This document shows, piece after piece, positions 16,729 through 25,696 of a stretch of 64,000 nt of DNA. Position numbers and translations under genes: made by a program. Location of the stretch: NCBI GenBank assembly GCA_000155435.1, contig DS990263.1, forward strand, positions 62,001-126,000, written 5' to 3'. The stretch's first letter is position 1. Every line of letters begins with the position of its first letter. This stretch comes from Clostridiales bacterium 1_7_47FAA. Its GTDB lineage: Bacteria > Bacillota > Clostridia > Lachnospirales > Lachnospiraceae. A model generated the notes under the pieces. That model did not search any database. It was not told where the DNA came from and saw only the letters and a program-made list of their open reading frames with translations.

Positions 16729-17496
16729 TCATATGCCCAACAGCTGGCGCAGGCTTTTTACCTTCTCCCTTCCAACGGGCAGGATTTCTTTTTCAAAGCC
16801 CTGCATCTTTACAGCCAGGCTGTTGTTGGCCCAGGGAAACATTTCCGTGATATATCCCAGGTTTACAAGGTAGCTTTTGTGGATGCGGAAAAAACCGTGT
16901 GGCGCCAGCCGTTTTTCATATTCCCCCAGCAGCTGGTTTTCCGTATAGTCCCTGGTGGCGGTATGGATGATGCAGCTTCTGCCGGAGGTCTCAATGTAGA
17001 CAATCTGTGGTATGTCCAGCATTACGATGGTACGGTTCACATTGATTGCCATCCTGGCGGAGGGCGGGACAGGGGCTGCAGGCTGGCTGGCGGATGGTCC
17101 AGGTCCGGTTACAGGTGCAGGGCTGGCTTTGGACTGGTTTAAATCGTGGCAGCACTTTTCCAGTACCCTGCGGACACGGTCCGGGTCAAAGGGTTTTAAT
17201 ATGTAATTGTTGACACCCAGTTCAAAGGCCTTGACCGCGTACTGGGAGTAGGCGGTGGCAAACACAATCTGGGCGTCCGGCAGGATACGTCTGGCCGCAG
17301 CGGCCAGGGTGGTCCCTTCCATATCATTGAGATTGATATCCACGAACAGCAGGTCAAAAGGCTGGCTGCTGATAAGCTCCAGGGCATTGGAACCGCTGTC
17401 AGCCTCCTCGATATGGCTGTCCGGCATGGCGGACAGGATCTGGTGGATCAGTTCTTTCCTCGACGGCCTCTCGTCGTCAATCACAGCAATCTTCAT
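16729..17496 (-). CDS. LytTR-family response regulator
   Basis: A 255-residue response regulator. The receiver domain covers residues 1-118 with phospho-acceptor Asp53 (LLFVDINL) and acidic Asp7/Asp8. A Pro/Ala-rich linker of about 30 residues follows, then a LytTR DNA-binding domain (about 150-255) with the usual VYIETSGRSCIIHT strand and FFRIHKSYLVNL. It sits 19 nt after the lytS-like gene, and 210 nt separate it from cstA, so it probably acts on the cstA promoter. LytTR proteins bind paired about 9-bp repeats; only weak single half-sites are visible upstream of cstA. Confidence 0.92.
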   Translation of the reverse strand: MKIAVIDDERPSRKELIHQILSAMPDSHIEEADSGSNALELISSQPFDLLFVDINLNDMEGTTLAAAARRILPDAQIVFATAYSQYAVKAFELGVNNYILKPFDPDRVRRVLEKCCHDLNQSKASPAPVTGPGPSASQPAAPVPPSARMAINVNRTIVMLDIPQIVYIETSGRSCIIHTATRDYTENQLLGEYEKRLAPHGFFRIHKSYLVNLGYITEMFPWANNSLAVKMQGFEKEILPVGREKVKSLRQLLGI

Positions 17497-17515
17497 TATG
17501 GGAAATCCCCCTTAT

Positions 17516-19213
17516 TCAGCAATTTTCCTTGTCTTTTCCCGTGGTGCGGGGCACACGGAACCATACCCTGGAACCGGCGGACGATGTCTCTATCTTCAGT
17601 CCGTTATCCTCGCCGTATATGCTCTTTAGGCGGCGGTGCACATTCTTTAAGCCCACACCGCCCCTGCCCTCGCCGGAATACATCTGGATGATGATGTCCT
17701 TGGGGATTCCCGGCCCCTTGTCGGAGACGGAGATTTCCACGGAATCATCGATGGTGCGGGCCTGTATGGAAACCGTGCGCATGCCCCTGGCATCAGCGCC
17801 GTAGCGCACCGCGTTTTCGACCAGGGGCTGGAGGATGAAGGATGGCACCAGGCAGTTTAAGTCGTCTTCCACATCCATGTCTACCTGTAACTTTTCCTCA
17901 AAACGGGCCTGTTCCAGTTCCAGGTAGCTGGACACATGGTACAGCTCGGTGTGCAGGTTCAGCATGTACTGGTCGTTCTCAAGGGTCTGGCGGTAGTAGG
18001 CGGAAAGGGTGAGTATCAGTTCCCTGGCCCGGTCTGGGTTTTCCCTGCACACGCACGATATGGTGTTTAATGCGTTGTAAAGGAAATGCGGGTTGACTTG
18101 GGACTGCAGGGCTTTGAACTCCGCCTTGCGGCGCAGCTGTTTCTGGTAGTCCAGGTCGGAAAGTTCCAGCTGGGTGGAGAAAAGCCTGGCCAGTTCGGAT
18201 GCAAAGTTCAGGTTGGGCTGGGAAGTGACCCAGTGTTTCCTGACCACCATGGTCAGGCTGCCGATGGGTTTGTCCATCTCTATCAGAGGCGCTGTCACGA
18301 TGATGTGGTTTTTCAGTATGTGGTACAGCGGGTCCGGCTTCTCGGCACAGGTGAAGGTGGTGGTCTTACGGTCATGGATGGATTCCAGGATGGGCTTTAG
18401 GAGGGCCCCGCCTTTTAAATCGTTGTATCTGGCTTCCCCCTTCATGGCCAGTACCTTCTGGGTATCTGTTATCATCACGGCTGCGCAGGAGGTGGAATTG
18501 TAGATAATCTCAGCGGCAGCTTCCATATCCCTTGTGCTGTAAAGCCCTTTCCTCAGATGGGGAAGGCTCTGCTCCACGATTCCCAGGGCCAGCCGCATCT
18601 TCTCCGCAAACTGGCTGTCCTCCTCCATGAACACGATGCTGAAGGTGCCGATGAAGGCAACCATGCCCAAAGCGTTCATGGTTATCATGGGAAATGCAAT
18701 CAGCCCCACCAGTTCCAGGGCCGCTGGAAATGGTTTTGAGATGAACAGGATGATGACCATCTGACAGACCTCTGCCAGGGCCGTGATAAGGAAGATTCCG
18801 GTGTTGTCAATCTTGCCTGCTTTAAAGCGCCGGGAAAATGCAGAACCAATCAGCCCTTCCACAAAGGTGGATATGGCGCAGGAAACAGCGGTGAAGCCCC
18901 CAATATCAAACAGGTAGCGGTGCAGGCCGCCGATGATGGCAGCCCCCATCCCGACATAGGGTCCGCCTAACAGTCCTGCTGCCAGGACGCCGATTACACG
19001 TGTGTTTACAATGGCACCCTGGGCCCGCATCCCTGTATAGGTGGAAACAATACTGACAAGTCCGAAGATGACTGCAAGGGCCGCACGGCTGCCGATGGGA
19101 TTGTTTTCACCCAGCAGCATGCTGCGGACAACGGGAATCTTGGTCAGCATGGTGGCGATGAGAACCAGCAGCCCTATATTTAGAAGCAGGCTGAAAAACA
19201 TGGTGTTGGACAT
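17516..19213 (-). CDS. LytS/BtsS-type sensor histidine kinase
   Basis: A 565-residue membrane kinase. Residues about 1-200 form the six-helix 5TM-5TMR_LYT sensor with the NTRVIGVLAAGLLGGPYVG core. A GAF-like domain occupies about 215-350. The His_kinase domain has His376 in VNPHFLYNALN, and the ATPase domain has the FILQPLVENAVRYG N-box and KGPGIP. This class senses extracellular pyruvate or wall-related signals; the neighbouring cstA favours pyruvate. ATG 19213 has AGGAGG upstream. It is the first gene of a minus-strand lytS-lytR-cstA cluster and is divergent from the YtrA-type regulator. Confidence 0.92.
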   Translation of the reverse strand: MSNTMFFSLLLNIGLLVLIATMLTKIPVVRSMLLGENNPIGSRAALAVIFGLVSIVSTYTGMRAQGAIVNTRVIGVLAAGLLGGPYVGMGAAIIGGLHRYLFDIGGFTAVSCAISTFVEGLIGSAFSRRFKAGKIDNTGIFLITALAEVCQMVIILFISKPFPAALELVGLIAFPMITMNALGMVAFIGTFSIVFMEEDSQFAEKMRLALGIVEQSLPHLRKGLYSTRDMEAAAEIIYNSTSCAAVMITDTQKVLAMKGEARYNDLKGGALLKPILESIHDRKTTTFTCAEKPDPLYHILKNHIIVTAPLIEMDKPIGSLTMVVRKHWVTSQPNLNFASELARLFSTQLELSDLDYQKQLRRKAEFKALQSQVNPHFLYNALNTISCVCRENPDRARELILTLSAYYRQTLENDQYMLNLHTELYHVSSYLELEQARFEEKLQVDMDVEDDLNCLVPSFILQPLVENAVRYGADARGMRTVSIQARTIDDSVEISVSDKGPGIPKDIIIQMYSGEGRGGVGLKNVHRRLKSIYGEDNGLKIETSSAGSRVWFRVPRTTGKDKENC

Positions 19214-19348
19214 GGCAGTCCTCCTTGGTGGAATTGTTTTATTACTGAATGTAGTATAAGTATACCAAATATTTGCAGAACAGGGAATCTTAAGAAAATC
19301 TTTTATTGTATTTCATCTTGAGGTATGCTAATCTATGTTCAAGGGCAA

Positions 19349-19371
19349 CTGTACTAATATAATTAATACAG
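19349..19371. promoter_or_regulatory. Imperfect 23-bp palindrome at the ytrA-like promoter
   Basis: CTGTA-CTAAT and ATTAA-TACAG form a dyad centred at 19360, with one mismatch in the outer ten positions. It encloses a TATAAT (19358-19363) about 46 nt before the regulator's start. Autoregulation of YtrA-type operons through such dyads is known; the assignment here is inferred. Confidence 0.45.
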
Positions 19372-19408
19372 TCAATACAATGATATTTCAGAAAGGGGGA
19401 AGGAAGGG

Positions 19409-19801
19409 ATGATTGTACTGGATTACAGGGACCGGAGACCTTTATATGAACAGGTGGCGGAGCGCCTGCAGGAGATGATGTTTAACGGAGTGCTTCCGCA
19501 GGATACGCAGCTTCCGTCCGTGCGCAGCCTGGCCACAGACCTGTCCATTAATCCCAACACGATCCAGCGGGCCTACGGCGAACTGGAACGTCAGGGATAT
19601 ATTTACTCAGTTAAGGGAAAGGGAAGCTTTGTGGCTGACAGCAGCCGCATGAGGGCCGGGAAGCTGAAGGAGTGGAAGGGCCGTTTTACTGCTTCCGTGG
19701 AAGAGGGCATGAAGATCGGCGTTACGGCAGAGGATATGACAGGGCTTATGGAAGAGACATTCCGTGGGCATATGACAGAAAGGGGAGATGGGCATGATTG
19801 A
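19409..19801 (+). CDS. GntR-family regulator, YtrA subfamily
   Basis: A 130-residue protein with an N-terminal winged helix-turn-helix (about residues 8-78). RPLYEQVAERLQEMM, LPSVRSLATDLSINPNT and GYIYSVKGKGSFV are the GntR signature blocks. Only a short helical tail of about 50 residues follows, the mark of the YtrA subfamily, whose members repress adjacent ABC transporter operons, often in response to cell-envelope antibiotics. Its 3' end overlaps the ABC ATPase start by 8 nt. GGGGGAAGGAAGG precedes the ATG. Confidence 0.93.
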   Translation: MIVLDYRDRRPLYEQVAERLQEMMFNGVLPQDTQLPSVRSLATDLSINPNTIQRAYGELERQGYIYSVKGKGSFVADSSRMRAGKLKEWKGRFTASVEEGMKIGVTAEDMTGLMEETFRGHMTERGDGHD

Positions 19802-20693
19802 GGCAGTGAACCTGACCAAACGGTTCGATGATATAGTTGCGGTTGACCATATAAGCGCCACCATAAAGGATGGAAGTGTTTTTGGCCTGATAGGCACCAA
19901 TGGGGCCGGCAAATCCACGTTCCTCAGGCTGGCCAGCGGTGTGCTGAAACCGGACGAGGGATGTATCACCATAGACGGACATGAGGTGTTTGAGAATACG
20001 CCTGCGAAAAGGCGGTTCTTCTATATCTCAGATGAGCAGTATTTTTTCAACAACTCAACGCCTTTGGAGATGATGCATTATTACAGGCATGTATATGAGG
20101 GATTTAATGAGGAGCGGTTCCACAAGCTTATGAAGAACTTCGGGCTGGATGAGAAGCGCAGGATCCATACATTTTCCAAGGGAATGAAGAAGCAGGTATC
20201 GGTTATCTGCGGCGTGTGTGCGTCCACGGACTATCTGTTCTGCGACGAGACCTTTGACGGCCTGGACCCCGTCATGCGCCAGACCGTGAAGAGTATATTT
20301 GCAGCGGATATGGAGGACAGGAACCTGACCCCCATCATCGCATCCCATAACCTGAGGGAACTGGAGGATATCTGCGACCATGTGGGGCTTCTGCACAAGG
20401 GAGGTATCCTTCTGTCAAAAGACCTGGATGACATGAAGCTTAACATCCATAAGGTCCAGTGCGTGCTCCAGCCTGGCATGAAGCCCGAGGACCTGGTGGC
20501 CCTTGATAAGGTGGGGATTGAGCAGCGCGGAAGGCTGTGCACGGTGACTGTCCGCGGCAGCAGGCAGGAGGTGGAGGCCATCCTATCCTCCTATGACCCG
20601 GTGTTCTATGAGTGCATTCCTCTGTCCCTGGAGGAGATATTTATCAGTGAAACGGAGGTGGCTGGTTATGACATCAGGAAACTTGTTCTCTAA
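19794..20693 (+). CDS. ABC transporter ATP-binding protein of a YtrA-type operon
   Basis: A 299-residue ATPase with Walker A GTNGAGKST at residues 34-42, a signature region FSKGMKKQ, Walker B LFCDETFDGLDP and a switch in IASHNLRELED. The signature lacks the SGGQ form and reads SKGMK, which is common in this exporter group. ATG 19794 is chosen because AGGGGAG lies 6 nt upstream; the ATG at 19788 touches that ribosome site. It overlaps both neighbours, so regulator, ATPase and permease are translationally coupled. With the next gene it should form an ABC-2 type exporter or envelope-stress transporter. Confidence 0.93.
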   Translation: MIEAVNLTKRFDDIVAVDHISATIKDGSVFGLIGTNGAGKSTFLRLASGVLKPDEGCITIDGHEVFENTPAKRRFFYISDEQYFFNNSTPLEMMHYYRHVYEGFNEERFHKLMKNFGLDEKRRIHTFSKGMKKQVSVICGVCASTDYLFCDETFDGLDPVMRQTVKSIFAADMEDRNLTPIIASHNLRELEDICDHVGLLHKGGILLSKDLDDMKLNIHKVQCVLQPGMKPEDLVALDKVGIEQRGRLCTVTVRGSRQEVEAILSSYDPVFYECIPLSLEEIFISETEVAGYDIRKLVL

Positions 20694-23073
20694 GCTTATG
20701 AGGGAGGACTGCAAGCGGCGCACATGGGCCTTTGCCCTGGTCTTTTTGGCTTTTTTCTTCATCCTTCCCATAGGCCTGGCCCTTGCCATGGAGGATGCGG
20801 CCAATACACAGTATTATGTATATAACGGCTACAGGGATTTTGTACAGGACCCGTCCATGCCGCTGGCTGTCTACCAGGAAAAGCTTCTGGAACTGAAGAC
20901 AAGGGTGGTCTTAAGCCAGGCGGAATTCGGAAACGGCATGGTGGTATTCCTTATGATGGCTGCAGCGGTTGTCATGGGGGTATCCAGCTTTTCTTATCTG
21001 CATAACAGGAAAAAGGTTGATTTTTACCACAGTATCCCGGTAAGGAGGGAACTGATTTACAGTGCGCGGTACGTGGGAGGCATCCTCATTGTAGGCATTT
21101 CCTATCTCATAAACCTGATTCTTATGTACGGGGTTGCCCTTTCTTACGGTGTGGGCACCGCAGGTATAGCCGGCGCAATGGCCGGAGGCCTGGCATTGAA
21201 CATGCTGTTTTTCCTACTGATGTACGCAGCAGTGGTGATAGCCATGATGATGACAGGTAATATGGTGGTTGGGATCCTGGCATCCGGTGTGTTCTTTTTC
21301 TTCTTTCCCGCAGTGATGCTGGTGCTTGAAGGGTACTGCGATATCTTTTTCGTGACAACAGCCAGGAATGCATGGACCTCCGATGGCTCGCCGTTTATGT
21401 GGGGAATGAAATACCTGTCCCCATTCAGCGTCTATCTGACAGCCCTTGACTGGCGGCTGGACGAAATCGTAAAGCATGTGCCGGAGCTTATCTGTTCCGG
21501 ATTCGGCGTCCTGGCGCTTTTCTTCCTGGGCCTGCAGCTCTACCGCATCAGGCCTTCGGAGGCAGCCGGGAAGGCCATGGCCTTTAAGCGCACCATGGCG
21601 CCCATCCGTATCCTTCTTGTGCTGGGGTGCGGCCTTGCCGGAGGACTGTTTTTCTGGGCCATGCAGAGCAAGCTGCGCTGGGGTCTGTTCGGCACCATTG
21701 TATTCATAATCCTTACCCACTGCATTGTGGAAATCATCTATAATTTTGATTTTAAGAAACTGCTTGGCAGTAAGCTGCAGCTGGCGCTCTGCCTTGCGGC
21801 CGGCGTCCTTGTGTTCCTGAGTTTCCGTTATGACTGGTATGGATATGACTCCTACCTTCCTGATACGGATAAGGTGGTGTCTGCCAGCCTGGATCTGGAT
21901 ATAGACAGCGGCTGGCTGAATAACCAGTTTGTAAGCCGGGATGACCAGGGGGAATATGTGCTGGATTATAAACAGGCCTATGAAAACATTGAAAAGGATA
22001 TGAAGCTTACGGATATGGACCTGGTCATGCCCCTGGTGGAAGAGGGAAGACGCAGCACCCTTCTTAACAGGGATGAACGGCTGGGGATTGTCAAACCAGT
22101 CACCCAGGTGCGGAATGTATCTTATATCGGGGGAGCAGACGGACCCACCTCTATTTTCATAGCGGGAAAGACCGGAGGGGAAGACGGCCCGTCTGATACG
22201 GGAATCAAGGCGTACCATACGGGCATGACCGTATGCTATCAGATGGACAATGGGCGCAGTGTAAGGCGTTCCTATCAGATTGCCCTCTCAGATGTGATGG
22301 ATGTTTACGGACGGCTGTACAAGGAGGCTGCTTATAAAGAAGGGCTTTACCCTGTGTTTCATGAAACGCCGGGAAATCTGGCAAAGGTAATCTACCGGGA
22401 AGGGGGGATGTCCGCCTATACCGGAGAGGACAGCAGGACGATTGAAAAACTGCTGGATGCCTACCAGACTGACTTCATGGCCCTGGATACACAGACACGG
22501 ATTAAAGAGGCTCCTGTGGGCGCCGTTTCATTTGTGACGAAGGAGGCCCGGGATTACATGGACCGGAACCTGAAGCAGATGCGCTCCGGCGGAAGGGGCG
22601 GCTACTGGGACGTGAGTATGGAGGATTTCATCCAGTACTGGCCGGTATACCCATCCTTTACCCATACCCTTCAGATCCTGGAAGGAGAGGGCGCTGAGCC
22701 GGGAAAACATTTTGCTGCCGACAATACCAGATCGGTCACCATCAATGTACAGTCCCTTTTCTACAATCGGGATTCCGGCAGCGGGCTTCCCCAGGACGAT
22801 GAACTGGCCGATTTACAGAGGAAGAATCCCTATTATACAGAAGAAGGGAATCTGGTGATTACGGATCCGGCTGGGATAGCGCAGCTTATGGGGGCTGTGA
22901 TGGAAGATGAATTCCAATCAATGGACCAGTTCCATCAGGTTTCAGGGGCTGTCTCCTACTGTGATGTGGAATTGGAAGGCAATATCCATGTTTCGGGCAT
23001 CCTGCTGTTAGACAGGATGACGCCTGGGATGCTGGGAATCTTTGAAGGACTTCCTCTGGAGAATATCCTTTAA
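20668..23073 (+). CDS. ABC-2-type permease with large C-terminal soluble domain
   Basis: An 801-residue partner of the preceding ATPase. Membrane helices occupy about residues 21-41, 90-112 and several more up to about 385. Residues 390-801 form a large soluble, probably extracytoplasmic domain. ATG 20668 lies inside the ATPase gene with GGAGG 9 nt upstream; an upstream in-frame start would force a long overlap. Within the soluble domain, residues 487-501 read IGGADGPTSIFIAGK, resembling a conserved motif of Na+-pumping decarboxylase beta subunits, which is odd for a permease. YtrA-linked permeases of this size occur in Lachnospiraceae, but the role of the extra domain is unknown. Confidence 0.82.
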   Translation: MTSGNLFSKLMREDCKRRTWAFALVFLAFFFILPIGLALAMEDAANTQYYVYNGYRDFVQDPSMPLAVYQEKLLELKTRVVLSQAEFGNGMVVFLMMAAAVVMGVSSFSYLHNRKKVDFYHSIPVRRELIYSARYVGGILIVGISYLINLILMYGVALSYGVGTAGIAGAMAGGLALNMLFFLLMYAAVVIAMMMTGNMVVGILASGVFFFFFPAVMLVLEGYCDIFFVTTARNAWTSDGSPFMWGMKYLSPFSVYLTALDWRLDEIVKHVPELICSGFGVLALFFLGLQLYRIRPSEAAGKAMAFKRTMAPIRILLVLGCGLAGGLFFWAMQSKLRWGLFGTIVFIILTHCIVEIIYNFDFKKLLGSKLQLALCLAAGVLVFLSFRYDWYGYDSYLPDTDKVVSASLDLDIDSGWLNNQFVSRDDQGEYVLDYKQAYENIEKDMKLTDMDLVMPLVEEGRRSTLLNRDERLGIVKPVTQVRNVSYIGGADGPTSIFIAGKTGGEDGPSDTGIKAYHTGMTVCYQMDNGRSVRRSYQIALSDVMDVYGRLYKEAAYKEGLYPVFHETPGNLAKVIYREGGMSAYTGEDSRTIEKLLDAYQTDFMALDTQTRIKEAPVGAVSFVTKEARDYMDRNLKQMRSGGRGGYWDVSMEDFIQYWPVYPSFTHTLQILEGEGAEPGKHFAADNTRSVTINVQSLFYNRDSGSGLPQDDELADLQRKNPYYTEEGNLVITDPAGIAQLMGAVMEDEFQSMDQFHQVSGAVSYCDVELEGNIHVSGILLLDRMTPGMLGIFEGLPLENIL

Positions 23074-23085
23074 GGATGAAGGAAG

Positions 23086-23133
23086 ATGCACCGGTGCTTA
23101 TGAAGCCTGCTTCATGGGATCCGGTGCATTTTT
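23086..23133 (+). terminator. Rho-independent terminator of the YtrA-type operon
   Basis: ATGCACCGG (23086-23094) pairs with CCGGTGCAT (23121-23129), with an inner ATGAAG/CTTCAT stem, and is followed by TTTTT. The rest of the gap to 23338 shows no gene. Confidence 0.85.
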
Positions 23134-23338
23134 CGGTTTCCATGTTTTCGGTTTCCCATCTGTCTTCATGGACGCAGGCCTGTCCTGGCCGTACAGGACC
23201 ATCTGTCCCATGTAGGGCATGTATGGCTTTCCGTTTCTTTTTATTGACAATCCATCCATGGAAAGCTACAATCATATCAACAGATGGGAAGGCTCCAAAA
23301 AACGCGCCTGCCCCAAGGGAGAAAGAGAGGACATAAGT

Positions 23339-24529
23339 ATGATATCAGAGAAAATGAAACCATTGGTAAATAATAATTCCGCAATCCGGGCCATGTTTGA
23401 AGAGGGCAAAAAGCTGGCGGCCCTATACGGCGCGGAGAACGTATATGACTTTAGTCTCGGCAACCCCAATGTGCCTGCGCCGGATTCCGTAGGACAGGCA
23501 ATCTGTGATATCCTGAAAGAAGAGGAGTCTACTTTTGTCCATGGATATATGAGCAATGCCGGTTATGAGGATGTAAGGGATACCATTGCACAGTCCCTGA
23601 ACCGCCGGTTCGGCACATCCTTCCACCAGAATAATATACTTATGACCGTAGGCGCTGCCAGCGGACTGAATATCATCCTCAAGACCCTTCTGAATCCGGG
23701 GGATGAGGTCATTGCATTTGCTCCTTACTTTGTGGAATATGGCAGCTATGTGCGCAACTATGACGGCAATCTGGTGGTCATTTCCCCTAACACAAAGGAT
23801 TTCCAGCCAAACCTTGACGAATTCGGGGAGAAGATTACCCCAAGGACAAAGGCGGTCATCATCAATACCCCCAATAACCCCACCGGAGTCGTGTATTCCG
23901 CAGGGACCCTGTCCAGGATGGCGGATATCCTGAGGGAGAAGCAGTCCCAGCTGGGGACGGATATTGTATTGATTTCAGATGAACCGTACCGCGAGCTGGC
24001 TTATGACGGCGTGGAGGTGCCTTATGTGACAGGGTTTTATGATAACACCGTCATCTGCTATTCCTACAGCAAGTCCCTGTCCCTTCCGGGCGAGCGTATC
24101 GGCTACCTGGTGATACCGGACGCCCTTAAGGACAGCGAAGAGGTGTTTAACGCCGCAACCATTGCCAACCGTGTCATGGGCGCAGTGAACGCGCCGTCAC
24201 TGATGCAGCGCGTCATCAAACGGTGCGTGGACGAGAAGGTGAACCTGGAAGCATATGACCGGAACCGGAACCTGCTGTACAATGGCTTAAGGGACCTGGG
24301 ATTTGAGTGTATCAAGCCAGAGGGCGCGTTCTACCTCTTCGTAAAATCACCGGAAGCAGATGAAAAGCAGTTCTGCGCCAACTGCAAGAAGTATAACCTG
24401 CTGGTGGTTCCGGGCAGTTCCTTTGCATGCCCGGGATATGTAAGGATTTCATACTGCGTGTCCTATGGGCAGATTGAACGTTCACTTCCTGCATTCAGGA
24501 AAGTGGCGTCTGATTACGGTCTGGTATAG
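23339..24529 (+). CDS. Pyridoxal-phosphate aminotransferase, class I/II
   Basis: A 396-residue fold-type I aminotransferase. DFSLGNPNVPAPDSV is the N-terminal substrate loop, INTPNNPTGVVY carries the Asn of the cofactor site, ISDEPYREL the Asp that pairs with the PLP ring nitrogen, and YSYSKSLSLPGERIG the Schiff-base Lys245. A C-terminal Arg (PGYVRISYC) would bind the substrate carboxylate. It is of the aspartate/aromatic aminotransferase type common in clostridia; exact substrates are not readable. ATG 23339 follows an AGAGAGG site, while upstream in-frame codons lack one. It is followed by hisC, another aminotransferase, 81 nt downstream. Confidence 0.9.
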   Translation: MISEKMKPLVNNNSAIRAMFEEGKKLAALYGAENVYDFSLGNPNVPAPDSVGQAICDILKEEESTFVHGYMSNAGYEDVRDTIAQSLNRRFGTSFHQNNILMTVGAASGLNIILKTLLNPGDEVIAFAPYFVEYGSYVRNYDGNLVVISPNTKDFQPNLDEFGEKITPRTKAVIINTPNNPTGVVYSAGTLSRMADILREKQSQLGTDIVLISDEPYRELAYDGVEVPYVTGFYDNTVICYSYSKSLSLPGERIGYLVIPDALKDSEEVFNAATIANRVMGAVNAPSLMQRVIKRCVDEKVNLEAYDRNRNLLYNGLRDLGFECIKPEGAFYLFVKSPEADEKQFCANCKKYNLLVVPGSSFACPGYVRISYCVSYGQIERSLPAFRKVASDYGLV

Positions 24530-24610
24530 GATAAGGACAGCCGGCAAGGGATGAAAAACGGCTGATGAAGTAAAGTATATGAGGTCAGAGGAAAGGGAGG
24601 AATCCAGAGT

Positions 24611-25675
24611 ATGAGACCATGGGAAGCAAATATACGCCAGGTAGTGCCTTATGTGCCGGGGGACCAGCCGGGCGGTGATAGACTGATAAAACTGAACACC
24701 AACGAGAATCCGTATCCTCCGTCCCCGGGAGCCATTAAGGCCCTCAGGGAACTGGAGACGGACCGTCTGCGCAAATATCCTGACCCGGCGGCTTCCGTGC
24801 TGGTGGAGGCCCTGGCCGGATATTACGGGGTGGAGGCGGACCAGGTGTTTGTGGGGGTTGGGTCTGATGACGTGATAGCCATGTCCTTCCTCACGTTTTT
24901 TAATTCGGATAAGCCGGTGATGTTTCCTGACATCACCTATTCATTCTACAAGGTGTGGGCGGACCTGTACCGGATTCCATATGAGACGCCTGCCCTGGAT
25001 GGGGATTTTAATATCATCCCGGAGGATTATGAAAAGGAAAACGGGGGAGTCATTTTCCCGAACCCCAATGCGCCTACCGGTATCTATATGCCTCTTGAAC
25101 AGGTTGAAGGGATCATAAAGGCCAACCAGGACGTGGTGGTGATCGTGGACGAGGCATACATTGATTTTGCAGGGAGGTCCGCGCTGGAACTGATTGGACG
25201 GTACGAGAACCTTCTGGTAGTACAGACCTTCAGCAAGTCCCGTTCCATGGCGGGCATGAGGATCGGCTTTGCCATTGGGAACCGGCGCCTGATCAAGGCA
25301 CTTAATGATGTGAAGTACTCCTATAACTCCTATACCATGAACCTGCCCTCCATTGTGATGGGCACGGAGTCCGTAAGGGATAAGGCATATTTTAAGGAGA
25401 CAACGGACAAGATAATAGCTACCAGGGAACGGGCAAAGAAGCGGCTTAGCGGACTCGGATTCACCTATCCGGATTCCCGGGCCAACTTTATTTTCGCGTC
25501 CCATCCCCGCGTGCCTGCATATAAGCTTTTTGAGGCGCTTAAGCAGGAGCAGATTTACGTGCGGTATTTTGGCGGGGAAAGGCTGTGTGACAGCCTTCGT
25601 ATCAGCATAGGGTCGGATGAGGAGATGGAGGAGCTGTTCGCATTCCTGGAGCGGTATCTGAAGGATTTTTCATAA
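24611..25675 (+). CDS. hisC: Histidinol-phosphate aminotransferase
   Basis: A 354-residue enzyme that converts imidazole-acetol phosphate to histidinol phosphate in histidine synthesis. The N-terminus (IKLNTNENPYPPSP), the NPNAPTGIYMP loop, VDEAYIDFAG, the cofactor Lys209 in FSKSRSMAGMRIGF and the C-terminal SLRISIGS are typical of HisC. No other his gene is in the window, so it is an isolated copy; some such copies also serve aromatic amino acids. A GGGAGGAATC site precedes ATG 24611. The next gene follows after 21 nt. Confidence 0.9.
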   Translation: MRPWEANIRQVVPYVPGDQPGGDRLIKLNTNENPYPPSPGAIKALRELETDRLRKYPDPAASVLVEALAGYYGVEADQVFVGVGSDDVIAMSFLTFFNSDKPVMFPDITYSFYKVWADLYRIPYETPALDGDFNIIPEDYEKENGGVIFPNPNAPTGIYMPLEQVEGIIKANQDVVVIVDEAYIDFAGRSALELIGRYENLLVVQTFSKSRSMAGMRIGFAIGNRRLIKALNDVKYSYNSYTMNLPSIVMGTESVRDKAYFKETTDKIIATRERAKKRLSGLGFTYPDSRANFIFASHPRVPAYKLFEALKQEQIYVRYFGGERLCDSLRISIGSDEEMEELFAFLERYLKDFS

Positions 25676-25696
25676 AAGACAGGATGGGTGATATGT

